Source: Methanothrix sp.
Lineage (GTDB): Archaea; Halobacteriota; Methanosarcinia; Methanotrichales; Methanotrichaceae
Assembly (NCBI RefSeq): GCF_016706325.1
Contig: NZ_JADJJX010000001.1
Span: forward strand, 186,001 to 250,000
Direction: 5' to 3'
Length of the DNA: 64,000 nt
This document shows positions 8,928 through 18,014 of this stretch, one piece after another (the stretch's first letter is position 1; the number at the start of each line of letters is the position of its first letter). A program made the translations under genes and the position numbers. The notes under the pieces are model-generated. The model was given only the letters and a program-made list of their open reading frames with translations. It ran no database searches and was not told the DNA's origin.

Positions 8928-9545
8928 TCAGGTCCTGTATCCTATGCTGACCCGCCCGGCGCTGCTCATCTCCAGAACGCTGCTTTTATTCGCGCTGTCC
9001 TGGCCTCCGGCTGCCTCCCGGGCCCCACTCATAATCTCTTTGTATCTCAACATATTCCCAACTGAGCCCTGGGGGATGGGATCCTTCCACCAGGCAGAGG
9101 AGTCGAACTCATTGCTGTTATCTTCAGCAAGATAGGCATGACCTTCATCCACCAGTCTCCTGTTCACCGGTGGCCATATTGGGCGGTACCGGGAATCCAT
9201 GAGGTAGATGACGCAGACCAACTGGCCCCATTCATTGCGCCCCTCGTTGCTGCTGTCATCGATATCGATATAAACGGTCTGGTTCTTCAGCAACAACTCA
9301 GCAGCCTTTTGGGCTGCCTTTCCCTCCGCAGTCACTGTTGAGGGGGCGAGGATGTCTGCCAGCCTGATGCTGTCCACGCCTCTAGTCCTGGGATCACTGA
9401 TCTGCATCTCAATTCCCAACGAGTCAGCGCTGATCACGCTCACTACTCGCCCCACTGCCTCATCGGGAACGGCCTGTGCACCGGGATTGAGCCCCCCTAA
9501 GATCACCAGTATCATGATCGAAAGCATTATCGATCTCATACTCAT
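8928..9545 (-). CDS. Exported staphylococcal nuclease (SNase)-like protein, active site degenerate
   Basis: A signal peptide (MRSIMLSIMILVILGG, cleavage near AQA) precedes an OB-fold of the thermonuclease type. The fold is seen in GRVVSVISADSLGI, SIRLADILAPSTV, the EGKAAQKAAELLL helix, and VNRRLVDEGHAYL. In active SNases the catalytic set is Arg, Glu and Arg. Here the first Arg (SIRL) is kept, the usual P-E-T is P-S-T, and the usual Y-G-R is W-G-Q. Two of three catalytic residues therefore appear lost, and nuclease activity is doubtful. A C-terminal tail of about 50 residues has no clear fold. The product may be a binding protein of the cell surface. The 205-residue length suits a single SNase domain plus signal. 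Confidence 0.75.
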   Translation of the reverse strand: MSMRSIMLSIMILVILGGLNPGAQAVPDEAVGRVVSVISADSLGIEMQISDPRTRGVDSIRLADILAPSTVTAEGKAAQKAAELLLKNQTVYIDIDDSSNEGRNEWGQLVCVIYLMDSRYRPIWPPVNRRLVDEGHAYLAEDNSNEFDSSAWWKDPIPQGSVGNMLRYKEIMSGAREAAGGQDSANKSSVLEMSSAGRVSIGYRT

Positions 9546-9902
9546 TGCTGCCTCGAAAGGATTTCAGATCGTGTTTTAATTGTAGTGAGAATGATCTGCA
9601 TCTCTCTATAAGATTATTGCCATCCTCTGATCGATCTGTTGGCATACAACCCCCTCGATAAGATATAAAAAGGCAGATCAGCTCTAAAGATCCCAGCTTT
9701 GTGCTCTTCCTGGCCAGCCACAGGATAGAGGACAGAAGGCATATTGGGATTTCTCCGATGCTGTTATCACTCCTTCATCCTCAGCCCTCTTAGCATACGA
9801 CTCGAACCATCACAGGTATAAAGGAGAAATCCTCTTCCCCACAGCATAAGACGATATAAGGGAAAGGATGATTCAGGAGCAATAAAATCCAGGAGTAATA
9901 AG
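9546..9902. other. Gene-free stretch with TATA-like boxes
   Basis: No open frame with coding character is seen. Three TATA-like sites on the plus strand (GATATAAAAAGGC near 9660, GGTATAAAGG near 9815, GATATAAGGG near 9853) precede the phosphohydrolase gene at 9903. They probably provide its promoter or that of a short untranslated RNA. Confidence 0.4.
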
Positions 9903-10970
9903 ATGACAATCAAGGTAAGCATAGCGACATTTAACCTCATGAGCCTGGATGACCGCCCGGATAGAAACCCAAGCCTTGATGAACGCATACCAATTCTAAG
10001 GCCTCAACTCATTCGGTTGAATGCAGATATCCTCTGTCTGCAGGAGATCTGCGCCCAGCATGAGCGTAATGGGAAGGATCGCCTGCGGGCACTGGACCGC
10101 CTCCTTGAAGGAACTCCTTATGAGAGCTTCAATAGGGCCTCGACTGTGGACAAGGATGGAAATTACCTCGGCCACCATAATCTGGTCACCCTCAGCCGCT
10201 ATGATATCATGGAGCAGCATCAGTATCAGCATGAGTATGCCCCCTCACCCAGCTACAAGAAGGTCACCGCCCTGCCCGAGGAGATGGAGGCAAGGGAGAT
10301 CTCCTGGGAGAGGCCGATTCTTCACGCCAAGGTCAGGCTGCCCAATGGAGCTGTGCTGGATGTGATCAACCTGCATCTCAAATCCCGCCGCCCGACCAAT
10401 ATACAGGGCCATAAGTTGAGCGAGAGGACCTGGAAGACGGCTTTTGGCTGGGCGGAAGGGGTCTTCATATCCAGCATGAAACGCATCGGACAGGCCCTTG
10501 AGACCCGCATTCTGATCGACAACCTATTCGATGACAATCGTTGTGCTCTCATAGCCGTATGCGGGGATTTCAATGAGGAGCTTGATGAGGTCTCTATAGA
10601 GGCCATCCGGGGTGACGTGGAGAATACGGGGAACATCGACCTGGCCATGAGGGTTATGGTTCCCACAGAGAGGAATATTCCGGAGCCTGCACGATACTCT
10701 CTTCTGCATAATGGCAAAGGCAAGATGCTCGATCATATTCTGGTCTCAAGAACGATGCTCGCCTTCTTCAAGGGATCTGAGGTGCACAACGAGCTGCTGC
10801 ATGATGAATCCATAGTATTCGCTCCCAGGATCTTCTTTCCCGAGTCAGACCATGCCCCGGTGATTGCCCGCTTTGAGCTGCCGGAATCTGATATTAAGTG
10901 GTCCACTACAACCAGCATCCTGAAGGGGAAGAGAGGAAGAGAAAAGAGCCATCGTTCAAGATATAAATAA
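9903..10970 (+). CDS. Endonuclease/exonuclease/phosphatase (EEP) family protein
   Basis: The 355-residue protein is a metal-dependent phosphohydrolase of the EEP fold (DNase I, exonuclease III, inositol phosphatase). The catalytic signature is complete: IATFNLMSLD (Asn), DILCLQE (metal-binding Glu), INLHLKSRR (His region), CGDFNEE (Asp/Asn), LDHILVS and SDHAPV (Asp-His pair). The substrate, whether nucleic acid, lipid or sugar phosphate, is not predictable. A good AGGAGT site lies eight bases before the ATG. The stop is only eight bases before the Nudix gene, so the two form a two-gene unit that may handle phosphorylated or damaged metabolites. There is no signal peptide, so it acts in the cytoplasm. 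Confidence 0.87.
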   Translation: MTIKVSIATFNLMSLDDRPDRNPSLDERIPILRPQLIRLNADILCLQEICAQHERNGKDRLRALDRLLEGTPYESFNRASTVDKDGNYLGHHNLVTLSRYDIMEQHQYQHEYAPSPSYKKVTALPEEMEAREISWERPILHAKVRLPNGAVLDVINLHLKSRRPTNIQGHKLSERTWKTAFGWAEGVFISSMKRIGQALETRILIDNLFDDNRCALIAVCGDFNEELDEVSIEAIRGDVENTGNIDLAMRVMVPTERNIPEPARYSLLHNGKGKMLDHILVSRTMLAFFKGSEVHNELLHDESIVFAPRIFFPESDHAPVIARFELPESDIKWSTTTSILKGKRGREKSHRSRYK

Positions 10971-10978
10971 AGGACAAT

Positions 10979-11449
10979 ATGAGCAAAAAGAGCTGTGGGA
11001 TTCTGCCATTCAGGTTTAGAGATGGCCGGCTTGAGGTCATGCTGGTTCATCCTGGGGGACCCTTTTGGGCGGGAAAGGACGATGCCGCCTGGTCCATCTC
11101 CAAAGGACTCGCCGAGGGGGGTGAAAGCCTGCTGGAGGCAGCAAAGAGGGAGTTTAGAGAAGAGACGGGCTTTGATATTGAGGGGGAGTTCATAGAGCTG
11201 GGAGGGATAAAGCAGCCCAGCGGAAAGGTCATCTTTGCCTGGGCGGTGAAAAAGGATCTGGATGAGATGAAGGCGGTGAGCAATAAGTTCTCCATGGAGT
11301 GGCCGAGGAGATCGGGGATGATGCGAGAGTTTCCTGAGATAGATAGAGCTGGTTGGTTTGATATTGCGTCCGCCCGAAAAAAGATCCACAAAGGTCAGCA
11401 GGGCTTCATTGATCGGCTGATATCTATCATCTCGATAGGGCGCTTTTGA
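10979..11449 (+). CDS. Nudix hydrolase
   Basis: The 156-residue protein hydrolyses a nucleoside diphosphate linked to another moiety. The Nudix box G-x5-E-x7-REuxEExGu is complete (GLAEGGE ... REFREETGF, about residues 42-64). The N-terminal CGILPFRFRDG and the DAAWSISKG region resemble the ADP-ribose or diadenosine-polyphosphate-type group often annotated as NTP pyrophosphohydrolase. The exact substrate is uncertain. It follows the EEP gene after eight bases and overlaps the 3' end of mfnB on the opposite strand by 23 bases. Confidence 0.9.
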   Translation: MSKKSCGILPFRFRDGRLEVMLVHPGGPFWAGKDDAAWSISKGLAEGGESLLEAAKREFREETGFDIEGEFIELGGIKQPSGKVIFAWAVKKDLDEMKAVSNKFSMEWPRRSGMMREFPEIDRAGWFDIASARKKIHKGQQGFIDRLISIISIGRF

Positions 11450-12131
11450 CCTTTGCCACCAGCTCTTCTTTCACTGCGCTCCTGCGATCTCCTCCGCAGA
11501 CGATGCCCCGCACGCCGATGATATCCGGCTGCAGGCGAGTGAGAGCCGGCAGATGAGAGAATCCGATGCTTCCCGCCAGGGCAACCTCCAGATCGAGGGA
11601 GTGGCCCAGCTTTATGAAATCCGCCAAATCCCCTTCATTCATGAAGTCGAATGTCGGCCTGCCATCCTTTATTGCTGTGTCCATCATCACCACATCGGCT
11701 CCTGCCTGGAGAGCAGCAGCGGGCAGGAGCATGGGTGATATGCTTCCCGCTCGAGAGTAGTCTGAATAGCCTGATGCTACCACCTTTTTCCCTGGATCGA
11801 GCTCTTTGACTGCCCGCACAATGGCATTCAGCATCTCCTCAGCCTGCTCTTGGGTCTTCACCCCCAGGAGGCCCGCTTTGACGTAGTCTGCACCAGAGGA
11901 GGCTGCACCCAGAGCGGCCAGGCTTGCCGTCCCCGGCTTGAATTCCAGATCGCCTATGGTCGCGCTCACAGGCACTCTGCCCGCTGCCAGCTCTGCGACT
12001 GAGCGGATAACCCAGGGAAAGTTCGCACCCAGGGATCCTTCTTTGGGGTTCTTCACATCCAGGATATCAGCGCCGCCTGCGAGAGCCGCTTGCGCCTCTT
12101 CCATGTTCATGGGGCTGACCAATAATCTCAT
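11427..12131 (-). CDS. mfnB: (5-formylfuran-3-yl)methyl phosphate synthase (4-HFC-P synthase)
   Basis: This enzyme makes the furan precursor of methanofuran, the C1 carrier of methanogenesis, from two molecules of glyceraldehyde 3-phosphate. The 234-residue protein is a TIM barrel of the DUF556 family. The Schiff-base lysines Lys27 (in LDVKNPKEGSLGA) and Lys85 (YVKAGLLG) fall at the positions known from the Methanocaldococcus enzyme, and MMDTAIKDG and ALAGSIG are also family signatures. It is divergent from a HisA-like gene with only 26 bases between the starts, so the two promoters must overlap or lie inside the opposite genes. No other methanofuran gene is adjacent. Confidence 0.95.
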   Translation of the reverse strand: MRLLVSPMNMEEAQAALAGGADILDVKNPKEGSLGANFPWVIRSVAELAAGRVPVSATIGDLEFKPGTASLAALGAASSGADYVKAGLLGVKTQEQAEEMLNAIVRAVKELDPGKKVVASGYSDYSRAGSISPMLLPAAALQAGADVVMMDTAIKDGRPTFDFMNEGDLADFIKLGHSLDLEVALAGSIGFSHLPALTRLQPDIIGVRGIVCGGDRRSAVKEELVAKVKSALSR

Positions 12132-12157
12132 ATTCTCTCAATCCCGATAGGGCAAAT

Positions 12158-12847
12158 GTGCAGTGCATCTTCGTCTTCGATATACTTAATGGTGCTGTTG
12201 TCCATGCCCTGCGGGGAGAGCGCAGCCGCTATAAGCCTGTTGCTTCCTTCAGCCAGGTCACAGACTCCTCTGACCCCCTGCAGATTCTGGACGAACTCCG
12301 GCCGGCACGGGTTTATGTGGCCGACCTGGACCGGATCATGGGCCGGGGAGATAACCTCTCTCTTATCAGTGAGATCTCAATCAGGACGAGGACGATCGCG
12401 GATATTGGTGCCTCCAAGCTGAGCGATCTGGCCTCTCTTCCCTCATCTGTTATTCCCGTTCTGGGGACGGAGACGGCCTCGCTTTCCCTGATGGAGGAGC
12501 TCTCCGGCCAGAGGAGGATGATCGCCAGCCTGGATATGGCAAACCACAGGGTTCTGTCAAGGGATGAAGCTCTTGCCGATTGCAGCCCATTCGAGGTCCT
12601 GGAGGAGCTGAACCATCTCGATCTGGAGGAGATCATAATCCTGGAACTGAACCGGGTTGGAACCTCCGCAGGCCTGGATGAAGCATTCCTGAAAAAGGCG
12701 GCAGGGATCAGCAGCCATCCTCTGATCCTGGGAGGGGGGGTTAAGGATGAGGGCGATCTGCTGACTTTAGAGGAGATAGGCTTTGCCGGGGCTCTGGTGG
12801 CCACGGCAGTCCATAACGGGAAGATTCCGCTCAAGTGGATACATTGA
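12158..12847 (+). CDS. HisA/HisF-like (COG1411) TIM-barrel protein
   Basis: The 229-residue protein starts at a GTG. It has a phosphoribosyl-isomerase-type barrel: IFVFDILNGAVVHALRGERSRY at strand 1, YVADLDRI at strand 2, and a phosphate-binding LILGGGVKDEGDL near the C-terminus followed by GFAGALVATAV. It differs from true HisA in the loop after strand 1 and in catalytic Asp positions, and belongs to the COG1411 group found in methanogens and some methylotrophs. The divergent position beside mfnB suggests a role in C1-cofactor synthesis. This is context only, and no reaction is asserted. Confidence 0.75.
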   Translation: MQCIFVFDILNGAVVHALRGERSRYKPVASFSQVTDSSDPLQILDELRPARVYVADLDRIMGRGDNLSLISEISIRTRTIADIGASKLSDLASLPSSVIPVLGTETASLSLMEELSGQRRMIASLDMANHRVLSRDEALADCSPFEVLEELNHLDLEEIIILELNRVGTSAGLDEAFLKKAAGISSHPLILGGGVKDEGDLLTLEEIGFAGALVATAVHNGKIPLKWIH

Positions 12848-13022
12848 GAGAGCAGTCGTTCTTTGCCCTCCCCCGTTAGAGGCAATGAGGAAATGAATAA
12901 ATTTTTGTACTTTGAAACACATATTTAAAAATTAATATCAAACCGTCATTAATATCAGACTATCTAAAATTCTATTGGCTCATCCCAGAAAGAGGCCAGT
13001 GGTATCAACGGGAGGATATAAA

Positions 13023-16000
13023 ATGAAATATGAAATAGAGTTAGTGGCAGGGCTAATATTTGGAGCAATTATTCTAGCATCCACAGCCAATTGTATCTCC
13101 ATTTCAGTATCCAGCGATGGTGGAGGGTTTACAGAGGTCATAGATGCTGGATATGATGACAGAGTCTTCGGCAGGACTGTAATTGGATCGAATAGGCTTT
13201 CCAATATCATTGAAGGCGGGGGAAGTCTAAAGGAGACCCATTCAGTATCGAATACAGCAGGAGCTACTGCAGAGGTGGGCGTCAACATCAGCCAGGCGGA
13301 GTGGTTCTCATACAGCTATAACCTCTGGCCGGGAGAGGGCTCTTCCTGGAAAGCATCCCAGTACCCCCATGTCGCAGCCAGTGAGGCATTGGAGGTCTCA
13401 AATGCCAATTATATCCGGGCTTATGCAGATGCCTTCAACTCAAATGGATACAGCGCAAGTGTGAGCATCGAGCTCTCCGATCCAGCAAAAAAGGCATCAT
13501 TGGCTGAATATCGCAATCTGGCCATGGCCTCCAAGGACGAAGTATTTGCTTCACAGACGGCGGATAGCGTATTCTCACTGGATGGAGAAATCCAGTTTGA
13601 TGCACAGGCCGGCCTTCTTCAGATGAAGCCGTTGCCCGCGAGCTTCAGAGAGGATCTATCCACAGCAAGCATGAAGATAGATCGTGGCGCAGCAGAGGGA
13701 TACTCAGATCTAGCTTCAGCCTCCTCCCAGGGCATGACGGCATCCCAGCACGTGGATAGAGCAATGGGCGAATTGATCCAGACGAGATCGGAGGCTTCGT
13801 CCCTGGCTGCCTCTCTCTCTCAAAGCCTCAAGGCAGCGGATTCCAGGATCAACACCAGGATAGAGGGCAACCTGACCGGATATGCTGCTAGTGCTGAGAG
13901 TCTGGATGGCGTTGTACAGACGGATAAGAAGGGCCATATCATTGGATCCTTTATCAGCACTGCAGTTGCTGGCAAGGAGAGAAAGAGCAGGACATCCAAC
14001 TACGGCACTGAGTACGACTTTGTCATGCATGCCAGAAGGAATGCTTCCACGTCTTATGCCAATGGATTCCTGGGCTATTATGTCGGCAATGGCAGACCGA
14101 TTGATAACGTCAGCCCCACCGGTAATCGCATCCAGGGAGCTGTAGATGCTTCCGAATCAGGCGACACCATCAATATCGCTCCCGGCACCTACTTCGAGAA
14201 TGTGAAGGTAGATAAATCTCTGGATATCAAAGGCGCGGGTGCTGATAAGACCATTGTGGATGGCAGAACGGACACCAGTGGAAGTTATCAAGATATGTTG
14301 CGATCGCCTAAATCGGTCTTCATCGTGGGCAGAGAAGATCCCCAGGTAGATGTCAGCATCTTTGGAGTCACCGTTCAGGGAGGTTCTGGCACCTTCACCG
14401 ATATCGGCTGGGACGCTGTGCGGAGTGGCGGTGGAATTCTCAATTTCGCCACATTAGAGCTTGATGAAGTTGCCGTTTCAGATAACAATGCTTTGTATGG
14501 TGGAGGAATTGCCAATATCGATGGGACATTGAGCCTGAAGAACAACAGTAATATCAACAACAACCTCGCATTACAAGAAGGGGGCGGAATCTTCAATTCA
14601 GGCTCTGGAACAGTGAGTCTTTTTGATAACAGTCATATCAGCGACAATATAGCAATCCATCGTGGTGGAGGGATCCTTAACAGCTGGCAGGGGTATGGAA
14701 ATTGTGCAGTCAACCTGTATGATAACAGCTACATCAGCGGCAATGAAGCATTATATGAGGGCGGCGGGATTTATAACTACGATTATGGGACTGTTAGCCT
14801 GAATAATAATAGCCATATCAGTGGCAATGATGCAGTCCACCGTGGTGGAGGAGTTGCCAGTAGCTGGCATGGCTTGCTTAGCTTGAATGATGATAGCTAT
14901 ATCTCAGGCAATGCTGCATATGAAGGAGGAGGAGTCTTCAGCGGCTCATATAGCCAGGTGAACTTGAATAAAAACAGTTATATATCCGGAAATTCTGCAC
15001 ACAGTGGCAGCGGAATTTTCTCACATACTAATAGCACAATAGAATTGAATGATCAAAGCCGCATCAGTGGCAATATAGCAGAGAACGGGGGCGGAGTGTG
15101 GAGCTCTGACCACAGCACGGTGAGCCTGAATGACCACAGCTCCATAAGCGGAAACGGGGCTACCTATGGTGGTGGAATCTATAACTATTACGGCAGCACA
15201 GTGAGGCTGAGCGGACAGAGCAATGTAGCTGAAAATGTCGCAACCTATGGTGCTGGAGTCTACAATCTCGACAACAGCACAGTGGACCTGCTCGAGAACG
15301 GCTGCATTAGCAACAACTCGGCGGTCTGGGGTGGAGGAATCCACAGCAGCTCCTATAGTGCTGTTAATTTGTCTGGCAGCAGCTCTATTAGGGGTAATAC
15401 AGCATATAAAGGCGGTGGAATGTTGAACATCAACTCCAGCATAGTGAGCCTGAATGATGATAGCCATATCGTCGACAATACAGCATATGAAGGCAGCGGA
15501 ATCTGGAGTTCAGACCTCAGCGCAGTGAGCTTGAGTGATTACAGCTCTATAAGCGGCAATATAGCAAAGGATCATGGCGGCGGGATCTATAATGGCGATT
15601 ACAGCACTGTGAACCTGAATGATCACAGCTCTATAAGCGGCAATGAAGCAGCCTGGGGCGGCGGGATCTACAATCGTTATTACAGCATGGTGAGTCTGGA
15701 TGATCACAGCTCTATAAGCGGCAATGAAGCAGCCAACGGCGGCGGGATCTACAATTACTATTACAGCACGGTGAACCTGAATGATCACAGCTCTATAAGC
15801 GGCAATACAGCAAAGGACTATGGCGGCGGGATCTACAATCGCTATTACAGCATGGTGAGTCTGAATGATAACAGCTCTGTCAGCGGCAATACAGCAAAGG
15901 ACTATGGCGGCGGGATCTATAATGACGATTACGGCGCAGTGAGCCTCCTTGGACAGAGCAATATAGCTCACAACATTGCAGGCTTTGGTGGTGGAATCTA

Positions 16001-16184
16001 TAATTGCGGAGAGAGCTTGAACCTGTTTGATAACGGCCACATATACAACAATACGGCATCAATGGGAGGAGGAATATACAACAGTTGCAAAGTGAACCTG
16101 TTTGATAACGGCCACATATACAACAATACGGCATCAACGGGAGGAGGAATATACAACAGTTACATCTTGAAAAGGGCCAAGTGA
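13023..16184 (+). CDS. Secreted Pmp-like beta-helix surface protein (frameshifted near 3' end)
   Basis: A GGGAGGA site at 13009 points to the ATG at 13023, which opens a signal peptide ending near STANC. Residues about 25-350 form a domain without known family. Then PTGNRIQGAVDASESGDTI starts a right-handed beta-helix of the NosD/Pmp type (IAPGTYFENVKVDKSLDI). From about residue 470 on there are 21 units of 25-30 residues of the form SISGNxAxxGGGIYN. These are close to the chlamydial polymorphic membrane protein repeat, and several adjacent units are nearly identical in DNA. It is presumably displayed on the cell surface for adhesion or aggregation. After the last unit an irregular insertion (about 16160-16178) shifts the frame to a stop. 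Two more units continue in another frame (16181-16399). Confidence 0.8.
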   Translation: MKYEIELVAGLIFGAIILASTANCISISVSSDGGGFTEVIDAGYDDRVFGRTVIGSNRLSNIIEGGGSLKETHSVSNTAGATAEVGVNISQAEWFSYSYNLWPGEGSSWKASQYPHVAASEALEVSNANYIRAYADAFNSNGYSASVSIELSDPAKKASLAEYRNLAMASKDEVFASQTADSVFSLDGEIQFDAQAGLLQMKPLPASFREDLSTASMKIDRGAAEGYSDLASASSQGMTASQHVDRAMGELIQTRSEASSLAASLSQSLKAADSRINTRIEGNLTGYAASAESLDGVVQTDKKGHIIGSFISTAVAGKERKSRTSNYGTEYDFVMHARRNASTSYANGFLGYYVGNGRPIDNVSPTGNRIQGAVDASESGDTINIAPGTYFENVKVDKSLDIKGAGADKTIVDGRTDTSGSYQDMLRSPKSVFIVGREDPQVDVSIFGVTVQGGSGTFTDIGWDAVRSGGGILNFATLELDEVAVSDNNALYGGGIANIDGTLSLKNNSNINNNLALQEGGGIFNSGSGTVSLFDNSHISDNIAIHRGGGILNSWQGYGNCAVNLYDNSYISGNEALYEGGGIYNYDYGTVSLNNNSHISGNDAVHRGGGVASSWHGLLSLNDDSYISGNAAYEGGGVFSGSYSQVNLNKNSYISGNSAHSGSGIFSHTNSTIELNDQSRISGNIAENGGGVWSSDHSTVSLNDHSSISGNGATYGGGIYNYYGSTVRLSGQSNVAENVATYGAGVYNLDNSTVDLLENGCISNNSAVWGGGIHSSSYSAVNLSGSSSIRGNTAYKGGGMLNINSSIVSLNDDSHIVDNTAYEGSGIWSSDLSAVSLSDYSSISGNIAKDHGGGIYNGDYSTVNLNDHSSISGNEAAWGGGIYNRYYSMVSLDDHSSISGNEAANGGGIYNYYYSTVNLNDHSSISGNTAKDYGGGIYNRYYSMVSLNDNSSVSGNTAKDYGGGIYNDDYGAVSLLGQSNIAHNIAGFGGGIYNCGESLNLFDNGHIYNNTASMGGGIYNSCKVNLFDNGHIYNNTASTGGGIYNSYILKRAK

Positions 16185-16399
16185 ACCTGTTTGATAACGG
16201 CCACATAAACACCAATATAGCATCAATGGGAGGAGGAATCTACAACAGTTACAAAAGCACAGTGAACCTGGTCAGCGGCTCTATAGAGCACAACATAGCC
16301 ACATCGCCATCACTGTCAGGAGGAGGAATCTACAACCAGGGAATACTTTGGGGCAATCTGGATATAGTACGCAACAACTGGCCAGATCAGATTGCATAA
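16181..16399 (+). pseudogene. 3' continuation of the Pmp-like gene in a shifted frame
   Basis: These 72 codons carry two further repeat units (TNIASMGGGIYN and SLSGGGIYN) and a natural-looking end (NNWPDQIA). The upstream unit has 18 bases (ATCTTGAAAAGGGCCAAG) where the preceding unit has five, and this shifts the frame. It was probably part of the 13023 gene before the lesion. Confidence 0.7.
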
Positions 16400-16465
16400 T
16401 CTCAGTTGACTGGCTTTCTGTATTACAGTTGCTGCCTCAAAATGGGAAGTCTCTCTTCCCAACTT

Positions 16466-16552
16466 TTAACTGGTAGGATCGGAAAGGACGAAGCGAGAAG
16501 TCCACATCCTTTGGGGTGGGGATGACAGTGGAGTCCTTCCTCTGGTTTCGAT
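16466..16552 (+). other. IS200/IS605-type right end (omegaRNA-like) relic
   Basis: The sequence GAAGCGAGAAGTCCACATCC followed by TTTGGGGTGGGGATGACAG has the look of IS1341/TnpB element right ends: a GAAG...CCACATCC / GGGGTGGGGATG hairpin ending in a conserved ATGACAG. No tnpB is adjacent. The last 25 bases match 741-765. It is likely a solo end left after loss of the element. Confidence 0.5.
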
Positions 16553-16562
16553 ATAAGCTATT

Positions 16563-17810
16563 TACCCCTCTCCTAAAATCTATTTTATCTTAGGGCTTCA
16601 TTCGAGCTGAATTCAAATTTAACTTACAAATTTAGAATATTTTTTTGATTAAACTCGGGGGAATGTTCAAAATACGAATTCAAGTAGCTATGAAAACTTT
16701 TAAGTAATTTGGACACCTAATATCAGGTTGCACAACCAAAGGAGGTTGGATATTATGTTGTCTCCCTTAATTCCTGATATCAGGCATCCAAAATGGATTA
16801 TAGTCGTCAAATTACTTGAGATTATCGCTTCTCCAAGAGCTAATAAAATCGCGGGTAGATTAAAAATATATGACAAAGATAAATTTTTATTGTCAATCAA
16901 AGTCTTAATCCTATCGGATCTATTTGAAAGGGATATTTCAAGGCTTGTTTCCGAAATAAATGAAAATATTGCCTTAAAGAGGCTTTTAGGGATTAATTCA
17001 AAGGTAAAAGCAAATGAAATATACAAAATGCAGTCAAATCTTGATTATGAATTGATTTTCACGTTTTTAAAAGATTATTTCAGCCTAGAAAGAGATTGAG
17101 GGATAAAAAGGTAGAAACAGTAATTATTGACACTAGTTCTATCGCTATCGACCTTAATTTGTGGAGAAACCGATATAGAATTGGTAAGGGAGATAAAGAA
17201 TATAAATATTCATATGGTCCATCTATAGGATATTATGTCGGATTTAAGTTGATTTTGGCAATAAATCAGGATAATGAGATCCTGGGGTTTGAAATTTTCA
17301 AAACTCGCCCAATGACTCTAAAATGCTTATCCCTTTCCTCGATAAGCTATATCGCTCCAGAATTATCAAATCGGAAGATATAATCATCTGTGATAAGGGT
17401 TTTACGTCAAAAAACAATTATCAGACTATCATCAATAGATTTAATATCGTTCCGATCATATATCCCAGGAAAAACACAAATTTAGAGAAGATAATTCATA
17501 ACCTAAATCCACCTTTGGATTTGTTTTTTTGTAAAAAATATAATTTGGCCATTTGGAAACGCTGTAGTTGCTTTCAAAAAACTAATCTATGAATGGGAGA
17601 GTTTCAAGATAATAAGGTCGAATATTGAAGATTTCTTTAATATAGCTAAGAATTTTCTAGGAATGAACCGAAACCATCAATATACGAAGGTTAGCATCGA
17701 AAGAGGGTTGCCCGAATAATTTTCTTGACCCAAACGTTGATTTGTTTGTTGGATGATCTAAATATTGATAAAAGGGCCATACCATATTGGTGATCTTGGG
17801 AGAGGGGTAA
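16563..17810 (+). mobile_element. Dead 1248-bp insertion sequence (IS4-like DDE) with 18-bp inverted repeats
   Basis: The ends are imperfect inverted repeats (left TACCCCTCTCCTAAAATC, right reads inward TACCCCTCTCCCAAGATC, 16 of 18 identical). They are flanked by a direct repeat AAGCTATT at 16555-16562 and 17811-17818, an 8-bp target duplication. The element is clearly more AT-rich than its surroundings. It sits between the IS605-type relic and a truncated DUF6516-like gene. Confidence 0.8.
16755..17690 (+). pseudogene. IS4-like DDE transposase broken by frameshifts
   Basis: A GGAGGT site precedes the ATG at 16755. The protein can be followed through four pieces in changing frames (16755-17099, 17096-17383, 17323-17592 and from about 17579). 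The DDE residues are visible in order: IIDTSSIAID (first Asp), IICDKGFTS (second Asp) and RSNIEDFFNIAK (Glu). The last fits the R-x3-E-x6-K part of the IS4 YREK signature. At least three frameshifts mean it is inactive. Total length is about 310 codons. The Lys/Ile/Asn-rich, AT-rich codon use is unlike neighbouring genes and indicates transfer. Confidence 0.8.
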
Positions 17811-18014
17811 AGCTATTAAATGAAATCCGTATTTTAGCCGCTGCTCTTTATGAAGATATTCCATGAATTCCAAGAGTGGCCCATCGACGAAGAGCAATCT
17901 CGCCGGCAATATGCCTTCATCTGGGCTGAACTCACTGTAGTTGATCTTCTTATCAGTGATTATTTCTACATCTATCATCCTGAGCTCAACCGCTCTGAAA
18001 TAATCAGAGATCAA
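17811..18014 (-). pseudogene. Truncated DUF6516-like gene (putative toxin part), cut by the IS
   Basis: Starting from a TTG at 18014, the frame reads a helix (ISDYFRAVELRM), then DVEIITDKKINYSEF, then LLFVDGPLLEFMEYL and KYGFHL. This resembles the first two thirds of DUF6516 family proteins, a small group often found in toxin-antitoxin-like pairs. The conserved C-terminal part (normally an RYDNAPHH-type end) is absent. The insertion sequence begins a few codons after KYGFHL, so the frame runs into IS DNA until 17691. The TTG overlaps the TGA of the short upstream ORF (TTGA), typical of coupled pairs. The family call is moderate. Confidence 0.45.

Noticed and set aside
15021..16040. Long minus-strand ORFs opposite the Pmp-like repeats
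   Set aside because: They are periodic shadows of the repeat DNA; the plus strand carries the signal peptide and domain structure.
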